In this document: positions 54,640 through 63,871 of the stretch, one piece after another | How positions within the stretch are numbered: position 1 is the stretch's first letter | Layout of the letters: each line of letters begins with the position of its first letter | Source of the DNA: JAEUMW01 sp963734295 | GTDB lineage: Bacteria > Pseudomonadota > Gammaproteobacteria > Burkholderiales > JAEUMW01 | Assembly (NCBI GenBank): GCA_963734295.1 | Contig: CAVTGS010000027.1 | Span: 194,260 to 258,259, forward strand | Reading direction: 5' to 3' | Length of the DNA: 64,000 bases | Notes under the pieces: model-generated | What the model was told of the DNA's origin: nothing | Seen by the model: only the letters and a program-made list of their open reading frames with translations | Database searches by the model: none | Made by a program: the position numbers and the translations under genes

Positions 54640-56193
54640 ATGGCAGCCACGCGTGGACTGGTACGTCTGGCAGTGCCGGTGGCCGCGCTGCTGATGAGCG
54701 CCTGTACGACGCTGGGGCCGGATTTCAGCCAGCCGCCGGTGCCATGGCTGCAGAACTGGTCCGGCGGCGCGTGGCGCACGCTGGCCGACGAAGCGCCACG
54801 CCGCGCAGATCCGCGCGACGACGAGTGGTGGCGCTATTTCGACGACCCGGTGCTCGACCAGTTGGTGGCCGAGGCGCAGCGGCTGAACCCGGGCGTGCGC
54901 ACCGCCGGCATGCGCATCATGGAGGCGCGGGCCCAGCTCGGCATCGCCGCCAGCGGGCTGTACCCGCAGCTGCAGCAGCTCAATGCCGAGGCCCTGCGCG
55001 TCGGCAACCGCGGCAGCGACGGCCGTGGCACGGCGTTCTGGTCGGCTGGCCTGGCCTTCGACCTGGCCTGGGAGCTGGACTTCTGGGGCAAGTTCAAGCG
55101 CGGCATCGAGTCGGCCGATGCCGCCTACTTCAGCAGCATCGCGCAGTACGACGACGTGCAGGTGCTGGTCGCGGCGCAGGCGGCGAGCCTGTACGCAACG
55201 ATCCGCGCCACCGAGCTGCGGCTGCGCATCGCCAACGAGAACGCCGCGATCCAGCAGCGAAGCCTGGAGATCACCGAAAGGCTGTTCCGCAGCGGCAACG
55301 ATGCGGAACTCGACGTGCAGCAGGCGCGTTCGCAGTACCTGAGCACGCTGGCGACGATCCCTGAGATCGAGAGCAGCCTGCGCCAGACGCGGAATGCGCT
55401 GTGCGTGCTGCTCGCGCGGCCGCCCGATGCGCTGCCCGAGCTGCAGCAGGGGCGCGCGAAGATCCCCGACGCGCCGCTCGAGGTAATAGTCGACGTGCCG
55501 GCCGATCTGCTGCGGCGCCGGCCCGACGTGCGCGCAGCCGAGATGCAGGTGGCCGCGCAGTCGGCACAGATCGGCATTAGCGAGGCGGCGCTGTACCCGT
55601 CGATCGCGCTCGTCGGCTCGGTGGGGCTCGCGGCCACCACCTTCGGCGCGTCCGAAGGCACGCTGAACTGGGCCCTCGGCCCGGCGCTGGTGTGGAACGT
55701 GTTCGACTATGGCCGGCTGACGAATCAGGTGCTGGTGCAGGATGCGCGCTTCCAGCAGCTGTACGAGCAGTACCAGGACGTGGTGCTGCGCGCCGCGCGT
55801 GAACTGGACGACGCGGCGAGCAGCTTCGCCTACACGCGGGCGCAGGTCGGCATCCTGCGCGATGCGGTGCAGGCCGCAAGGCGCTCGCTCGATATCGCGA
55901 CGGTGCAGTATCGCGAAGGACTGGTCGACTTCCAGCGCGTGCTCGATTCGCAGCGCGCGCTGTTCAGCTCGCAGGAACGCCTGGTCGCCAGCCAGGGCGG
56001 CGTCGTGCAGTACCTGATCGCGGTGTACAAGGCGATGGGCGGCGGCTGGCAGGCAGCACGCATGCGGCCGGTGCTCGACCCCGCCACGCAAACCACGATG
56101 GGCGAGCGCAGCGACTGGAAGGCGCTGCTGCAGGCCCCGCTGCCGCCGCCTTCGGCGGAGTTTCCGCCGTCCAGCACGAGCGACTCGCCATGA
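54640..56193 (+). CDS. NodT-type outer-membrane efflux lipoprotein
   Basis: TolC-family channel: lipobox LLMSAC near residue 20, CTTLGPDFSQPPVP start typical of NodT proteins, and two repeats of helical hairpins: LDQLVAEAQRLNPGVRTAGM, GLAFDLAWELDFWGKFKRGI, and VDVPADLLRRRPDVRAAEMQ, ISEAALYPSIALVGSVGL. Full length (517 aa). It starts 14 bp after the permease and its stop overlaps the adaptor start (ATGA). Confidence 0.9.
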   Translation: MAATRGLVRLAVPVAALLMSACTTLGPDFSQPPVPWLQNWSGGAWRTLADEAPRRADPRDDEWWRYFDDPVLDQLVAEAQRLNPGVRTAGMRIMEARAQLGIAASGLYPQLQQLNAEALRVGNRGSDGRGTAFWSAGLAFDLAWELDFWGKFKRGIESADAAYFSSIAQYDDVQVLVAAQAASLYATIRATELRLRIANENAAIQQRSLEITERLFRSGNDAELDVQQARSQYLSTLATIPEIESSLRQTRNALCVLLARPPDALPELQQGRAKIPDAPLEVIVDVPADLLRRRPDVRAAEMQVAAQSAQIGISEAALYPSIALVGSVGLAATTFGASEGTLNWALGPALVWNVFDYGRLTNQVLVQDARFQQLYEQYQDVVLRAARELDDAASSFAYTRAQVGILRDAVQAARRSLDIATVQYREGLVDFQRVLDSQRALFSSQERLVASQGGVVQYLIAVYKAMGGGWQAARMRPVLDPATQTTMGERSDWKALLQAPLPPPSAEFPPSSTSDSP

Positions 56194-57379
56194 GCCAGGA
56201 TCCTGCCGTTCCACCTGACCCCGCCGCGCCGGACGCAGGTCCCGCTTCGCCACCGCCGCAGGCGGCAGCCGTGCCGGCGGCTGCACCCGCACCACCTGTA
56301 CCGGCGGGCTGCGGCGCGCGCGCCGGCGCGCTCGTCATCGCCGTGCTGATCATCGCCAGCCTGGTGCTGTACTTCGTCGGCGACCGACTTACGCCGAGCA
56401 CCTCGCAGGCGCGCGTCCAGGCCTTCGTCGTGCCCGTGGCAGCCGAAGTAGCCGGCAAGGTGTTGGCCGTGCACATCCGCAACAACGACGAGGTGCAGCC
56501 CGGCCAGCCGCTGTTCGACATCGACCCGCAGCCCTATCGCATCGCGCTGGAGCGCGCGCGCGCCGATCTCGAATCGGTACGCAGCTCGGTCAAGGGGTCG
56601 GTGGCCGCGGTCGAGGCGGCGCGGGCCTCGCTGGCGGTGTCCGAAGCCAGCCGCGACATGGCCGAACGCGACGCCGGCCGGCTGGAAAAGCTCCACGACG
56701 AGGATCCCGGCGCGATCTCGGTGCGCCGCCTGGAGATCGCACAGGCCACGCGCGACGAGGCGCGCAGCAAGGTGCGCCGCGCCCAGGCCGACCTGCGCAA
56801 GGCGCAGGAGGCCGCCGGCGCATCCGGCGACGACAACGCGCAGCTGCGCAGCGCGGTGGCGGCGGTGGAGAAGGCCGAGCTCGACCTGGCGCGCACGCGC
56901 GTCGTTGCGCCGGCGCGCGGCGTGGTCACCGACCTGCGCACCGACGTCGGCCACTTCGCGCAGCCCGGTGCGCCGGTGATGACGCTGATCGCGATGCACG
57001 ACCTGTGGATCAGCGCCGACCTGACCGAGAACAACATCGGCCATGTCAACCCCGGCGACCCGGTGGCGATCGTGCTCGATGCGATGCCGGGCGAGGTGCT
57101 GAAGGGCCGCGTGCGCAGCATCGGCGGCGGTGTCGGCAGCGGCCAGTCCACGCCGCCGGGCACGCTGCCGGTGGTGCAGAACAGCCGCGACTGGCTGCGC
57201 CAGGCGCAGCGCATCCCGGTCGCCGTCGAGTTCGACGCCGACGTGCTGCCGCGCCTGAAGACGGTGCGCGATCGGCGGCCAGGCCGACGTGCTGGTCTAC
57301 ACCGGCGACCACCCGCTGATGAACCCGCTCGGCCGCGCTGTACATGCGCGTCATCTCCTGGTTCACCTACCTGTACTGA
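56190..57379 (+). CDS. HlyD/EmrA-type efflux adaptor, two frameshifts near the end
   Basis: Periplasmic adaptor with an inner-membrane helix (GALVIAVLIIASLVLYFVGD) after a proline/alanine-rich start; lipoyl half FVVPVAAEVAGKVLAVHIRN, coiled coil (residues 110-220), and VVAPARGVVTDLRTDVGHFA, IGHVNPGDPVAIVLDAMPGE. The frame is lost at KTVRDRR near 57268 and again near 57337; removing one extra G at each gives IGGQADVLVYTGDHPLMNPL and LYMRVISWFTYLY with stop 57377-57379. Works with the DUF2955 permease and the NodT channel. Confidence 0.85.
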
Positions 57380-57387
57380 GCAACGAC

Positions 57388-58434
57388 ATGACGCGCGGCG
57401 ACAAGGCGGCATTGCGGCTGACGATCGGCCTGGGGCTGGCCGTGTTCGTCGCCTACGGCCTGGCGCTGCAGGCGCCCTATGTCGTCTGCATCATGGCGGT
57501 GCTGGTGCTGTGTAAGCCGGGCCCACCGCTGCCGATGGTCAAGGCGGCCGTGATCGCGGGCGTTTTCGCCGCGCTGGTGGCCGCCGGCGTGCTGATGGTG
57601 CCGCTGCTCGAAAACTATGCCGCCGCCGGCGTGCTGCTGACGGCGGTGGTGCTGTTCGTGCTGTTCTACCGCGGGCGGCTGCGCGCCAACCCGTTGACGA
57701 TGGTGCTGGTGCTGGCGTTCACCTTGATCCCGGTGGCCGGCGTGCAAGAGCAGGCGCTGATCGGCGCGCTCGCCCTGACGCTGGCGGTCGGCGTGCTCGT
57801 CGGCGCTGCGGTCAGCGCGGCGTCGAGCGCTGTCTTCCCCGATCCGCCGGCGCCTGGCGGCGCCAGGGTGGGTGCTGCGCTGCCCGACCGCGAGGCTGCG
57901 CACTGGATCGCCTGGCGCGGCACGCTGATCGTGATGCCGGTGTTCGTGCTCGCGCTGACCGATCCGTCGTTCTACCTGGCGGCGATCATGAAGACGGTGG
58001 CGCTGGGCCAACAGGCCGGCGAGACCGATGCCCGCCATGCCGGGCGCGAACTCGTCGGCTCGACGCTGATGGGGGCGCTGATCGCGCTCGCCGTCTGGTG
58101 CGGCCTGTCGCTGTGGCCTAGCCTGTGGATGTTGATGCTATGGCTGATGGCCGCCGCGCTGTGGGCCGGATCGGCGCTGTTCGGCGCGCGGCGCACGCGT
58201 TTCCGGCCATCGTTCTGGAGCAACGCGCTGATCACGTCGCTGATCCTGCTCGGCCCCGCCATCGAGGACAGCGCCAGCGGCAAGAGCGTGCTCGAAGGCG
58301 CCGCGATGCGCACCAGCCTGTTCGTCGGCGTCGCACTCTATGCTTGGGCCACCATCCTGCTCCTAGAGCGCTGGCGTCCCGCACGGCTGTCGGCGGCCCG
58401 GCCCAAACCCGCATCGGAGGAGAGACCTGCATGA
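57388..58434 (+). CDS. DUF2955/FUSC-like efflux permease
   Basis: 348 residues with about nine or ten hydrophobic helices: LTIGLGLAVFVAYGLAL, PYVVCIMAVLVLC, VKAAVIAGVFAALVAAGVLM, AGVLLTAVVLFVLFYRGRLR, ALALTLAVGVLVGAAVSAAS. Fits the DUF2955 family of inner-membrane partners of EmrA-like adaptors, comparable to AaeB-type aromatic-acid pumps. ATG follows the adaptor stop by 8 bp. Its stop overlaps the channel start (ATGA). Confidence 0.82.
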   Translation: MTRGDKAALRLTIGLGLAVFVAYGLALQAPYVVCIMAVLVLCKPGPPLPMVKAAVIAGVFAALVAAGVLMVPLLENYAAAGVLLTAVVLFVLFYRGRLRANPLTMVLVLAFTLIPVAGVQEQALIGALALTLAVGVLVGAAVSAASSAVFPDPPAPGGARVGAALPDREAAHWIAWRGTLIVMPVFVLALTDPSFYLAAIMKTVALGQQAGETDARHAGRELVGSTLMGALIALAVWCGLSLWPSLWMLMLWLMAAALWAGSALFGARRTRFRPSFWSNALITSLILLGPAIEDSASGKSVLEGAAMRTSLFVGVALYAWATILLLERWRPARLSAARPKPASEERPA

Positions 58435-58896
58435 TTCTCAAGAATTTTCTCGTCGGCCTGCCGGCCATGCTGGTCTGCCTCGCCATCCAGGCCTTTGTCG
58501 CCTTCTGGTGCGTGCGCCACTACATGCGCCAGATTCGCCGGGTGAAACCTGAGGGCTATTCGCGAGCCGGGATCCGACCGTTGCTGGTCGCGATGGTCGC
58601 GATGATGCTCGGCACTTTCGTTCAAGTCGGCTTATGGGGGGCACTGTTCGTCGTTCTCGGGGAATTCTCCGACCTGTACGAGGCGGTCTACCACTCGGCG
58701 GTCAACTTCGCCTCGCTCGGCTATGGTGACATCGTGATGAGCAAGGACTGGAAGCTGCTCGGCCCGCTGGAAGCCATCAACGGCGTGCTCATGCTGGGCA
58801 TGAGCGCTGCAGCGCTTGATGGTCATCCTCCAGCAGTTGGTCAAACTGCAGTACCGCGGCGATTCGCAAGCTGCGGGCGACGACGACCAGCAGTAA
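58431..58896 (+). CDS. Two-helix potassium-channel-like protein (paralogue), one frameshift
   Basis: Close to the gene at 36803-37246: LVGLPAMLVCLAIQAFVAFW, LVAMVAMMLGTFVQVGLWGA, pore NFASLGYGDIVMS, and LLGPLEAINGVLMLGMSAAA. One extra T near 58821 (GCGCTTGATG for GCGCTGATG) hides the normal end LMVILQQLVKLQYRGD ... DDDQQ (stop 58894-58896). It is the last gene of the efflux operon, behind GGAGGAGAG. Confidence 0.8.
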
Positions 58897-58969
58897 CGGG
58901 CGGGAAGCGCAGCTGGCTCCGGTTCCGGCTCGGTTTCTCTACCCATCATCGTCCACCACGGCTCCTGCG

Positions 58970-59668
58970 TCACTTCGATGCGGTGCCGTCTCTTTCCATA
59001 GCCGCAACAAGGTCCTTAGCACCCGTTCCCCACCGGGAGACGGTTTTGAGGGCCTCGGTGAAAGGCACGTCCAAGGGATGCACCCGTTTCCGGTCGAGAA
59101 CGTAGACGGCGCCCGCAAGCGGGGTGGGGATCGATGGGACAAAAACCGTGTAGCGCCCGTCCTCGAATTCCTCAATGATGAACCCAGGGACGAGGGCTTC
59201 TTCGATCTCGACCAACGCAGGCTTCCAGACGTTTTCGCGCTTGTCCCCCGCCACCTGCTGGGTCAGGCTGCGGAATAGTGCGTAGCCCGGGATTCTTTCG
59301 AAGAAACCTCTCTCGATCCGCTCCCGGGTCACCCGTCCTGACCGAGTGCGGACGGCAACCCCGATCAGGAAGCAGATCACGAGCACGAGAAGAAGGGACA
59401 GGGCCTGCTCGGCGGGAAACCAGTCCGGGAGGAGCCGGGCGATTGGCTGCACCAACTGCCCGACCGATTGCCATAGAAGAACCGTTCCATGGTCTTGGGC
59501 CTGGCCCGCAAGTCTGCGGCCATCGAAGAGCACCTTTCCAACCTTGTGCCGCGCAATGGCCTCAAGCATCTCCAGAAAGGTCCTCTTAGCCTCCGCTAAC
59601 GAAAACTCACCCACGGCATCCACTTTTAGGAAACCTGATTCAGGGCATACCTCCAGTTTCATGCTCAT
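58970..59668 (-). CDS. Chimeric protein: STAS-like N-terminus joined to a DUF502 C-terminus
   Basis: The first ~55 residues (KLEVCPESGFLKVDAVGEFS, LAEAKRTFLEMLEAIARHKV) look like the start of a small STAS-like protein. From about residue 70 the sequence is DUF502-like: a helix (LSLLLVLVICFLIGVAVRTR), ERGFFERIPGYALFRSLTQQ, GFIIEEFEDGRYTVFVPSIP, PLAGAVYVLDRKRVHPLDVP. The usual first helix and N-terminus of DUF502 are missing and the STAS-like part is cut. RBS GGAGG supports the start at 59668. Either a natural deletion fusion or an assembly join. Confidence 0.7.
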   Translation of the reverse strand: MSMKLEVCPESGFLKVDAVGEFSLAEAKRTFLEMLEAIARHKVGKVLFDGRRLAGQAQDHGTVLLWQSVGQLVQPIARLLPDWFPAEQALSLLLVLVICFLIGVAVRTRSGRVTRERIERGFFERIPGYALFRSLTQQVAGDKRENVWKPALVEIEEALVPGFIIEEFEDGRYTVFVPSIPTPLAGAVYVLDRKRVHPLDVPFTEALKTVSRWGTGAKDLVAAMERDGTASK

Positions 59669-59878
59669 CTTAACGCCAGCCTCCAGAAGCAATTTCGCTC
59701 CCGCTTTAGTGCTTAGCGAACCATAGCCGACCAACAAGTTGCAACAGATGGCGATCGCTGCCATCAGCCCCCATGCCGCAGTTGGGGTTCCACCACGCTG
59801 CCTGGGTGTATCCCTGCGAGTTCGAAACGTCGTTCATACCCGCAACGGCCAAGGCGGCAATAGGTGTCGGCTGCGCTA

Positions 59879-60493
59879 CTACTCCAGGAACCGAACGCGG
59901 CCTGTGTCGAGGTCATACAACGCTCCCACCAGCTTAATCTCGCCCTGCGCCGTGCGGGCCTTCCCTTCCGGCGATTCGAGCAGTTTCCGCATGGTCCAGC
60001 GCACGTTGGCTTCCACCGCCGCGCTGAGTAGTTCCTCGGGAGGCAATGTCGGGTCGAGACTTTCCAAGGCGGGGAGGATGTTCTCCAGCAGCACTGCGAT
60101 GCGGCTCTTCTGCTGGGCCCCGTGGAACTTGGAGGCGATCGCGGCCTTCACCGCCCCGCAACCCTCGTGCCCCAGAATGACGAACAGCGGCGTGTGAAGG
60201 TGCATGCCGGCGTACTGCAGTGTCCCCACGATCGAGGGACCGAGGACGTTTCCTGCCACTCTTACTACGAACAACTCGCCGAATCCGGCGTCGAACACGA
60301 GTTCCGGCGGCACCCGGCTGTCGCTGCACCCGAGAACGGTGGCGTAGGGTTGCTGGCCCTGGGCGAGGTCCGCCAGAACTTCCTTTTGGACCGTAGGGAA
60401 ACGCGCCTGGCCGCTCACGAAGCGCGCATTACCTTCCTTCAGGCGCCTGAGTGCCTCTTCCGCGGTGTAGGCGGGCTGGTAGTCGGCTGTCAC
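59879..60493 (-). CDS. Beta-class carbonic anhydrase
   Basis: 204 residues. Zinc ligands and active site: CSDSRVPPE (Cys and Asp-Arg dyad), VILGHEGCGAVKAA (His and Cys), VRVAGNVLGPSIVGTLQYA; also PPEELLSAAVEANVRWTM. Interconverts CO2 and bicarbonate. No signal peptide is seen, so probably cytoplasmic. GTG start. The gene stands alone, 211 bp from the STAS/DUF502 gene on the same strand. Confidence 0.92.
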   Translation of the reverse strand: MTADYQPAYTAEEALRRLKEGNARFVSGQARFPTVQKEVLADLAQGQQPYATVLGCSDSRVPPELVFDAGFGELFVVRVAGNVLGPSIVGTLQYAGMHLHTPLFVILGHEGCGAVKAAIASKFHGAQQKSRIAVLLENILPALESLDPTLPPEELLSAAVEANVRWTMRKLLESPEGKARTAQGEIKLVGALYDLDTGRVRFLE

Positions 60494-60907
60494 GATCTGC
60501 TGTTGCCTCGGAGTTCGGCCATCGGCGGAATGATAGGGACTTACGCTCGCATTCTGCTCCTTGCACGCCGTCGTCGCTCGCGTGCTCGGGCTCGTCCATG
60601 CCGATGGTCACGTGGTCATCACTATGGAAACGTACCGACGATGAACGCTACATTCCAACGCCGACATCGGGAAGCGCGGCATTTCCGCGCGGTCTCCCAG
60701 TCCAGAGTCTTTAGAAATTTCCGCTTCCTGGCGATTCTGGCGGCACCGCCGACCGACCGGTTGTGGCCGGTCAGCGCCGATCAGGTCAGCGCGCCAGATC
60801 GATCTACACGCCGACCGGGCTGTCTGGCATATAATGCCGTCAAACGCGGCAAACAGCCCTGCGGGGCCTACTGCGCCGACCCCAACCCAAAGACGAAAGG
60901 ATTCGAC
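60494..60907. other. Divergent intergenic region
   Basis: About 410 bp between the carbonic anhydrase (minus) and SYLF copy 3 (plus). A TATAAT element sits at 60830-60835. Other ORFs in it are out-of-frame continuations of the flanking genes. Confidence 0.5.
60830..60835 (+). promoter_or_regulatory. -10 element of SYLF copy 3
   Basis: TATAAT inside the near-palindrome GGCATATAATGCC (60827-60839), 73 bp upstream of the ATG at 60908. No consensus -35 (CACGCC at the expected place). Confidence 0.4.
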
Positions 60908-61540
60908 ATGCAGATCCGTCTCATCATCGCCGCGCTGGTCCTGACAGTTCCCTTCAGCGGCAGTGTGCAGGCCCAGGCGTTTGGCAACGAAGCCGGCCAG
61001 AAGATGGCCCAACCCGGCAAGCGCGCGGCGACACCCGCCCAGAAGCGTGCGGCCATCGACAAGATGGCAAAGGACACGCTCGCCGAGCTGTTCAAGACCA
61101 AACCGGAGGTCAAGACCGAGATCGCCGAGTCTGCTGGCTATGCGGTCTTCAGCGAGGCCGGCGTGATGGTGCTCTTTGCCGGTGGCTCCGGGGGCAGCGG
61201 TGTTGCGGTCAACGTCAAGGCAGTGCCTCATAAGCACAGGACGTATATGAACGTCGCGCAAGCCAGTGTCGGCATCGGCGCGGGCGTGAAGGATGTGCGC
61301 ACCGTCTTCGTCTTCAAGACTGGGCAGGCACTCGAGCAGTTCGTGACCAAGGGCTGGGAAGCCTCGGGGCAGGCGGGAGCCGCAGCGACGGCGTCCGACA
61401 AGGGCGGCGCCGTAGCCGCGGACAAATCGTTCGTGAATGCCGACACCGTAAGCATGTATCAGCTCACCCCCACCGGGCTCATCGCGGAAGCCACGGTAGC
61501 AGGGAAGAAATTCTGGAAGAGCGATCTCAACAAGAAGTAG
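60908..61540 (+). CDS. SYLF-domain (YSC84-like) exported protein, copy 3
   Basis: 210 residues: signal peptide (LIIAALVLTVPFSGSVQAQA), then a SYLF domain with KTEIAESAGYAVFSEAGVMV, LFAGGSGGSGVAVNVKAVPH, MNVAQASVGIGAGVKDVRTV and VFVFKTGQALEQFVTKGWEA. More similar to copy 2 than to copy 1 (shared AGYAVF, GWEA and the C-terminal KKFWKS). ATG at 60908. Followed by two strong hairpins. Confidence 0.88.
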   Translation: MQIRLIIAALVLTVPFSGSVQAQAFGNEAGQKMAQPGKRAATPAQKRAAIDKMAKDTLAELFKTKPEVKTEIAESAGYAVFSEAGVMVLFAGGSGGSGVAVNVKAVPHKHRTYMNVAQASVGIGAGVKDVRTVFVFKTGQALEQFVTKGWEASGQAGAAATASDKGGAVAADKSFVNADTVSMYQLTPTGLIAEATVAGKKFWKSDLNKK

Positions 61541-61551
61541 ACTTTCCGCGC

Positions 61552-61612
61552 TGGGAGAGACGCTCCGGCTCTCCCACGAGAAAAGAATGCCGCGGTTGCG
61601 CCGCGGCATTCT
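61552..61612 (+). terminator. Double hairpin after SYLF copy 3
   Basis: First stem TGGGAGAG/CTCTCCCA (61552-61559 with 61569-61576). Second, perfect 12-bp stem AGAATGCCGCGG/CCGCGGCATTCT with loop TTGCG (61584-61612). A run of A precedes the second stem, so it may terminate transcription from both sides. Confidence 0.65.
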
Positions 61613-61636
61613 GCCTTCCGCAATTCCCTTACCCCT

Positions 61637-61831
61637 CTACCGCTGCCTGGGTCGACCTCCGTGTCGAGCGCCTGTGAGGTGCGCGAACTTGTCCCGGATC
61701 TTCGCCTCGAGCCCGCGGTCAGTGGGCACGTAGAACGTCGGTGCTGCCATGCCGTCCGGAAAGTAGCGTTCTCCCGCGGCGTACGCTTCGGGTTCGTCGT
61801 GCGCATAGCGATAGGCGCGACCGTCGTAGTA
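61637..61831 (-). pseudogene. rarA (mgsA) C-terminal relic
   Basis: The last 64 codons of a minus-strand frame read YRYAHDEPEAYAAGERYFPD, then FYVPTDRGLEAKIRDKFAHL, matching the C-terminal end of replication-associated recombination ATPase RarA. All upstream ATPase parts are missing; the frame before it is unrelated. A gene-end fragment left after a rearrangement. Confidence 0.65.
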
Positions 61832-61970
61832 TCCAAGAACTCGATCGAGGCACTCACGCGGCCGCACGGTAGTAGTAGTTGAGCATCCCACACGGAACCC
61901 ATACCCAGAGTCTAGGACGCAACCGGTGCTCATGGGGATGGGGATCGGTGTTTGACGAGAGGAGTCCGAA

Positions 61971-62173
61971 ATGCATGCTACTACCGTTGCCGTTGATTTG
62001 GCCAAGAGCGTATTCCAAATCGCTGTCGCCGATGACGCGCGTGGAAGGTCGTCGAACAGCATCGCCTTACCCGTCCGCAGTTCGAGCGCTGGTTCGCCAA
62101 CCGCGCGGTCGGCTTGGTTGTGATGGAAGCCTGCGGGTCGGCCCATCACTGCGCGACCTGCATTGCATCTGGC
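61971..62173 (+). pseudogene. IS110-family transposase relic (N-terminal)
   Basis: HATTVAVDLAKSVFQIAVAD follows an ATG with a GAGGAG ribosome-binding site; a frameshift near 62044 leads to VVEQHRLTRPQFERWFANRA, VGLVVMEACGSAHHCA. This is the start of the IS110 transposase (RuvC-like DEDD domain) cut after about 65 residues. Confidence 0.8.
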
Positions 62174-62350
62174 ATGCAGCCCGCTGACGTTCGCGATCAT
62201 CGCGACGCCCTACATCGCGGCCGTGATCGTGTCGTGGCGCTGGCGCGGTGTGACCCCAGATCGCGCTCGGCTGCAGGTGATCATCCAAGTCTCGGCAGGA
62301 TCAGCGGGTTCGCATTGCACACGAACTGACCACCCCTTGCGAATCGAACT

Positions 62351-63871
62351 TCAGTGCTTCGGCTGCTCGCCGGGGGCCACCTGCTGTTTCAGTTTTTCCG
62401 TGCTCGCCATAGCGTCCTGCGTGAGCTTGTACGAGACGTAGTACTTGTAGATGTTCCGCACGTAGGTTGTCGTCTCGATGCCGATCTTGTCGGCGGTCAC
62501 TGCCTCGACGTTGTTGAACCACTTGTTCGGGTCGAGGCCGCGCTTTTCCGCCTCTGTACGCATCTTCGCGATGTTTCCGGGACCGGCGTTGTAGCTCGCG
62601 AACGCGAACAGCGTCCGGTTCTGCTCGTCGAAATTTGCGTCCTTGAAGTACTGCGTCATCAACTGATCCATGTACTTTGCGCCGGCGTGGATGTTCGACT
62701 CGGTAACCTTGACGTCCCCGACTTTCAGGCTCTTTCCGGTCGCGGGCATGACCTGCATCACGCCGATCGCACCGACGTGGCTCCTCTTGTTCTGATCGAG
62801 CGTCGACTCCTGGTACCCCTGCGCGGCCAGCATCAGCGGATCGAACCTGTATTGCTGCCCGTACTTCTCGAACAGGGCGATCATGGACTCGAAGCGCTTC
62901 TGGTCCGCGCCTGCCGATGCGTTGTGGAGTGCCTTGATCGTCTTCATGTACTGCTGTACGCGGTAAGGAATCACGCCCTGCTTTTTCGCCCAGCTCGTGT
63001 AGAAATCATTGAGCTCGGCGGCGAGTTTCGGACTGTCCTTGCGGATCGCCCAGCCCCTCTTCGTGCGGGGACGCAACACGATGTCCTCGTGGAGCTGGAT
63101 CTTAGGCAGCGCCTGTGCCCACATCTTCGCCTTCCAGTCATCGACGATGATCGCCTCGAGAAGCCCGGCGTTGAGCATTTCCAGCATGTCCTCGTCCTCG
63201 AGCGCATCGGGCACGAAGACGAGCTTCATCTCGGGCCTGCGGGCTTGGCGGAAGCGGTTGTTCAGCGCCGTCAGGCTCTCGTAGTAGCTCGACGCCTTCC
63301 GCACATGGACAGTCTTGCCGGCAAGATCGTCCACTGAGGCAATGACCGGCGAGGCTGGGCCGGTCACGAGAATCTCGACGTTGAGAAGCTGCTGGTCGTC
63401 GTGCACGACGAAGTCCACGACCTTCAGGCGCTCCTCGGTCACCGTCAGGTTGCCGACCGCGATATCGGCGAGTCCGTCGTTGAGGTCCGTGAGCAGTTTG
63501 TCGCGGGTGGCGGCGACGATGAAGACAGTGACAGGCCGTTTGCCGAGCTGCTTTGCGTACTTCTTGTTCACCCAGCGCTCGAAGTCGCGGATCAATTCAG
63601 CGGCAATCCCGCGCTCGCGTCCCTTGTCGACGAAGTACAACGACCGGCTGTACGGAACATAGACCCGAATCTTCCGGCGCTCGAGCATCTGGTCGAAGTC
63701 GCCCTTCCAAGGCTTGTTCGCCGACTGAATCTTGAGCTCGCGCGCCTTTTCGCCGACCGCGGGCGTTGCGGGTGATTCTGCCGCGGAAGACGATCTCTGT
63801 GCGTGTGCGGGCATGACGGCGAGGAGCAGAAACACCAACACGCCAACGCTGCGTAAGAGATTGCACATCAT
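62351..63871 (-). CDS. mltF: Membrane-bound lytic transglycosylase F-like
   Basis: Peptidoglycan-cleaving enzyme with an N-terminal signal (LRSVGVLVFLLLAVMPAHA), a solute-binding-like domain (RGIAAELIRDFERWVNKKYA, GLADIAVGNLTVTEERLKVV) and a C-terminal SLT domain with catalytic Glu in AAQGYQESTLDQ, VGAIGVMQVMPATG, FAFASYNAGPGNIAKMRTEA. 507 aa, close to other MltF proteins. Start at 63871 chosen because the signal peptide follows it; the longer ORF to 63946 adds only polar residues. Confidence 0.9.
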   Translation of the reverse strand: MMCNLLRSVGVLVFLLLAVMPAHAQRSSSAAESPATPAVGEKARELKIQSANKPWKGDFDQMLERRKIRVYVPYSRSLYFVDKGRERGIAAELIRDFERWVNKKYAKQLGKRPVTVFIVAATRDKLLTDLNDGLADIAVGNLTVTEERLKVVDFVVHDDQQLLNVEILVTGPASPVIASVDDLAGKTVHVRKASSYYESLTALNNRFRQARRPEMKLVFVPDALEDEDMLEMLNAGLLEAIIVDDWKAKMWAQALPKIQLHEDIVLRPRTKRGWAIRKDSPKLAAELNDFYTSWAKKQGVIPYRVQQYMKTIKALHNASAGADQKRFESMIALFEKYGQQYRFDPLMLAAQGYQESTLDQNKRSHVGAIGVMQVMPATGKSLKVGDVKVTESNIHAGAKYMDQLMTQYFKDANFDEQNRTLFAFASYNAGPGNIAKMRTEAEKRGLDPNKWFNNVEAVTADKIGIETTTYVRNIYKYYVSYKLTQDAMASTEKLKQQVAPGEQPKH

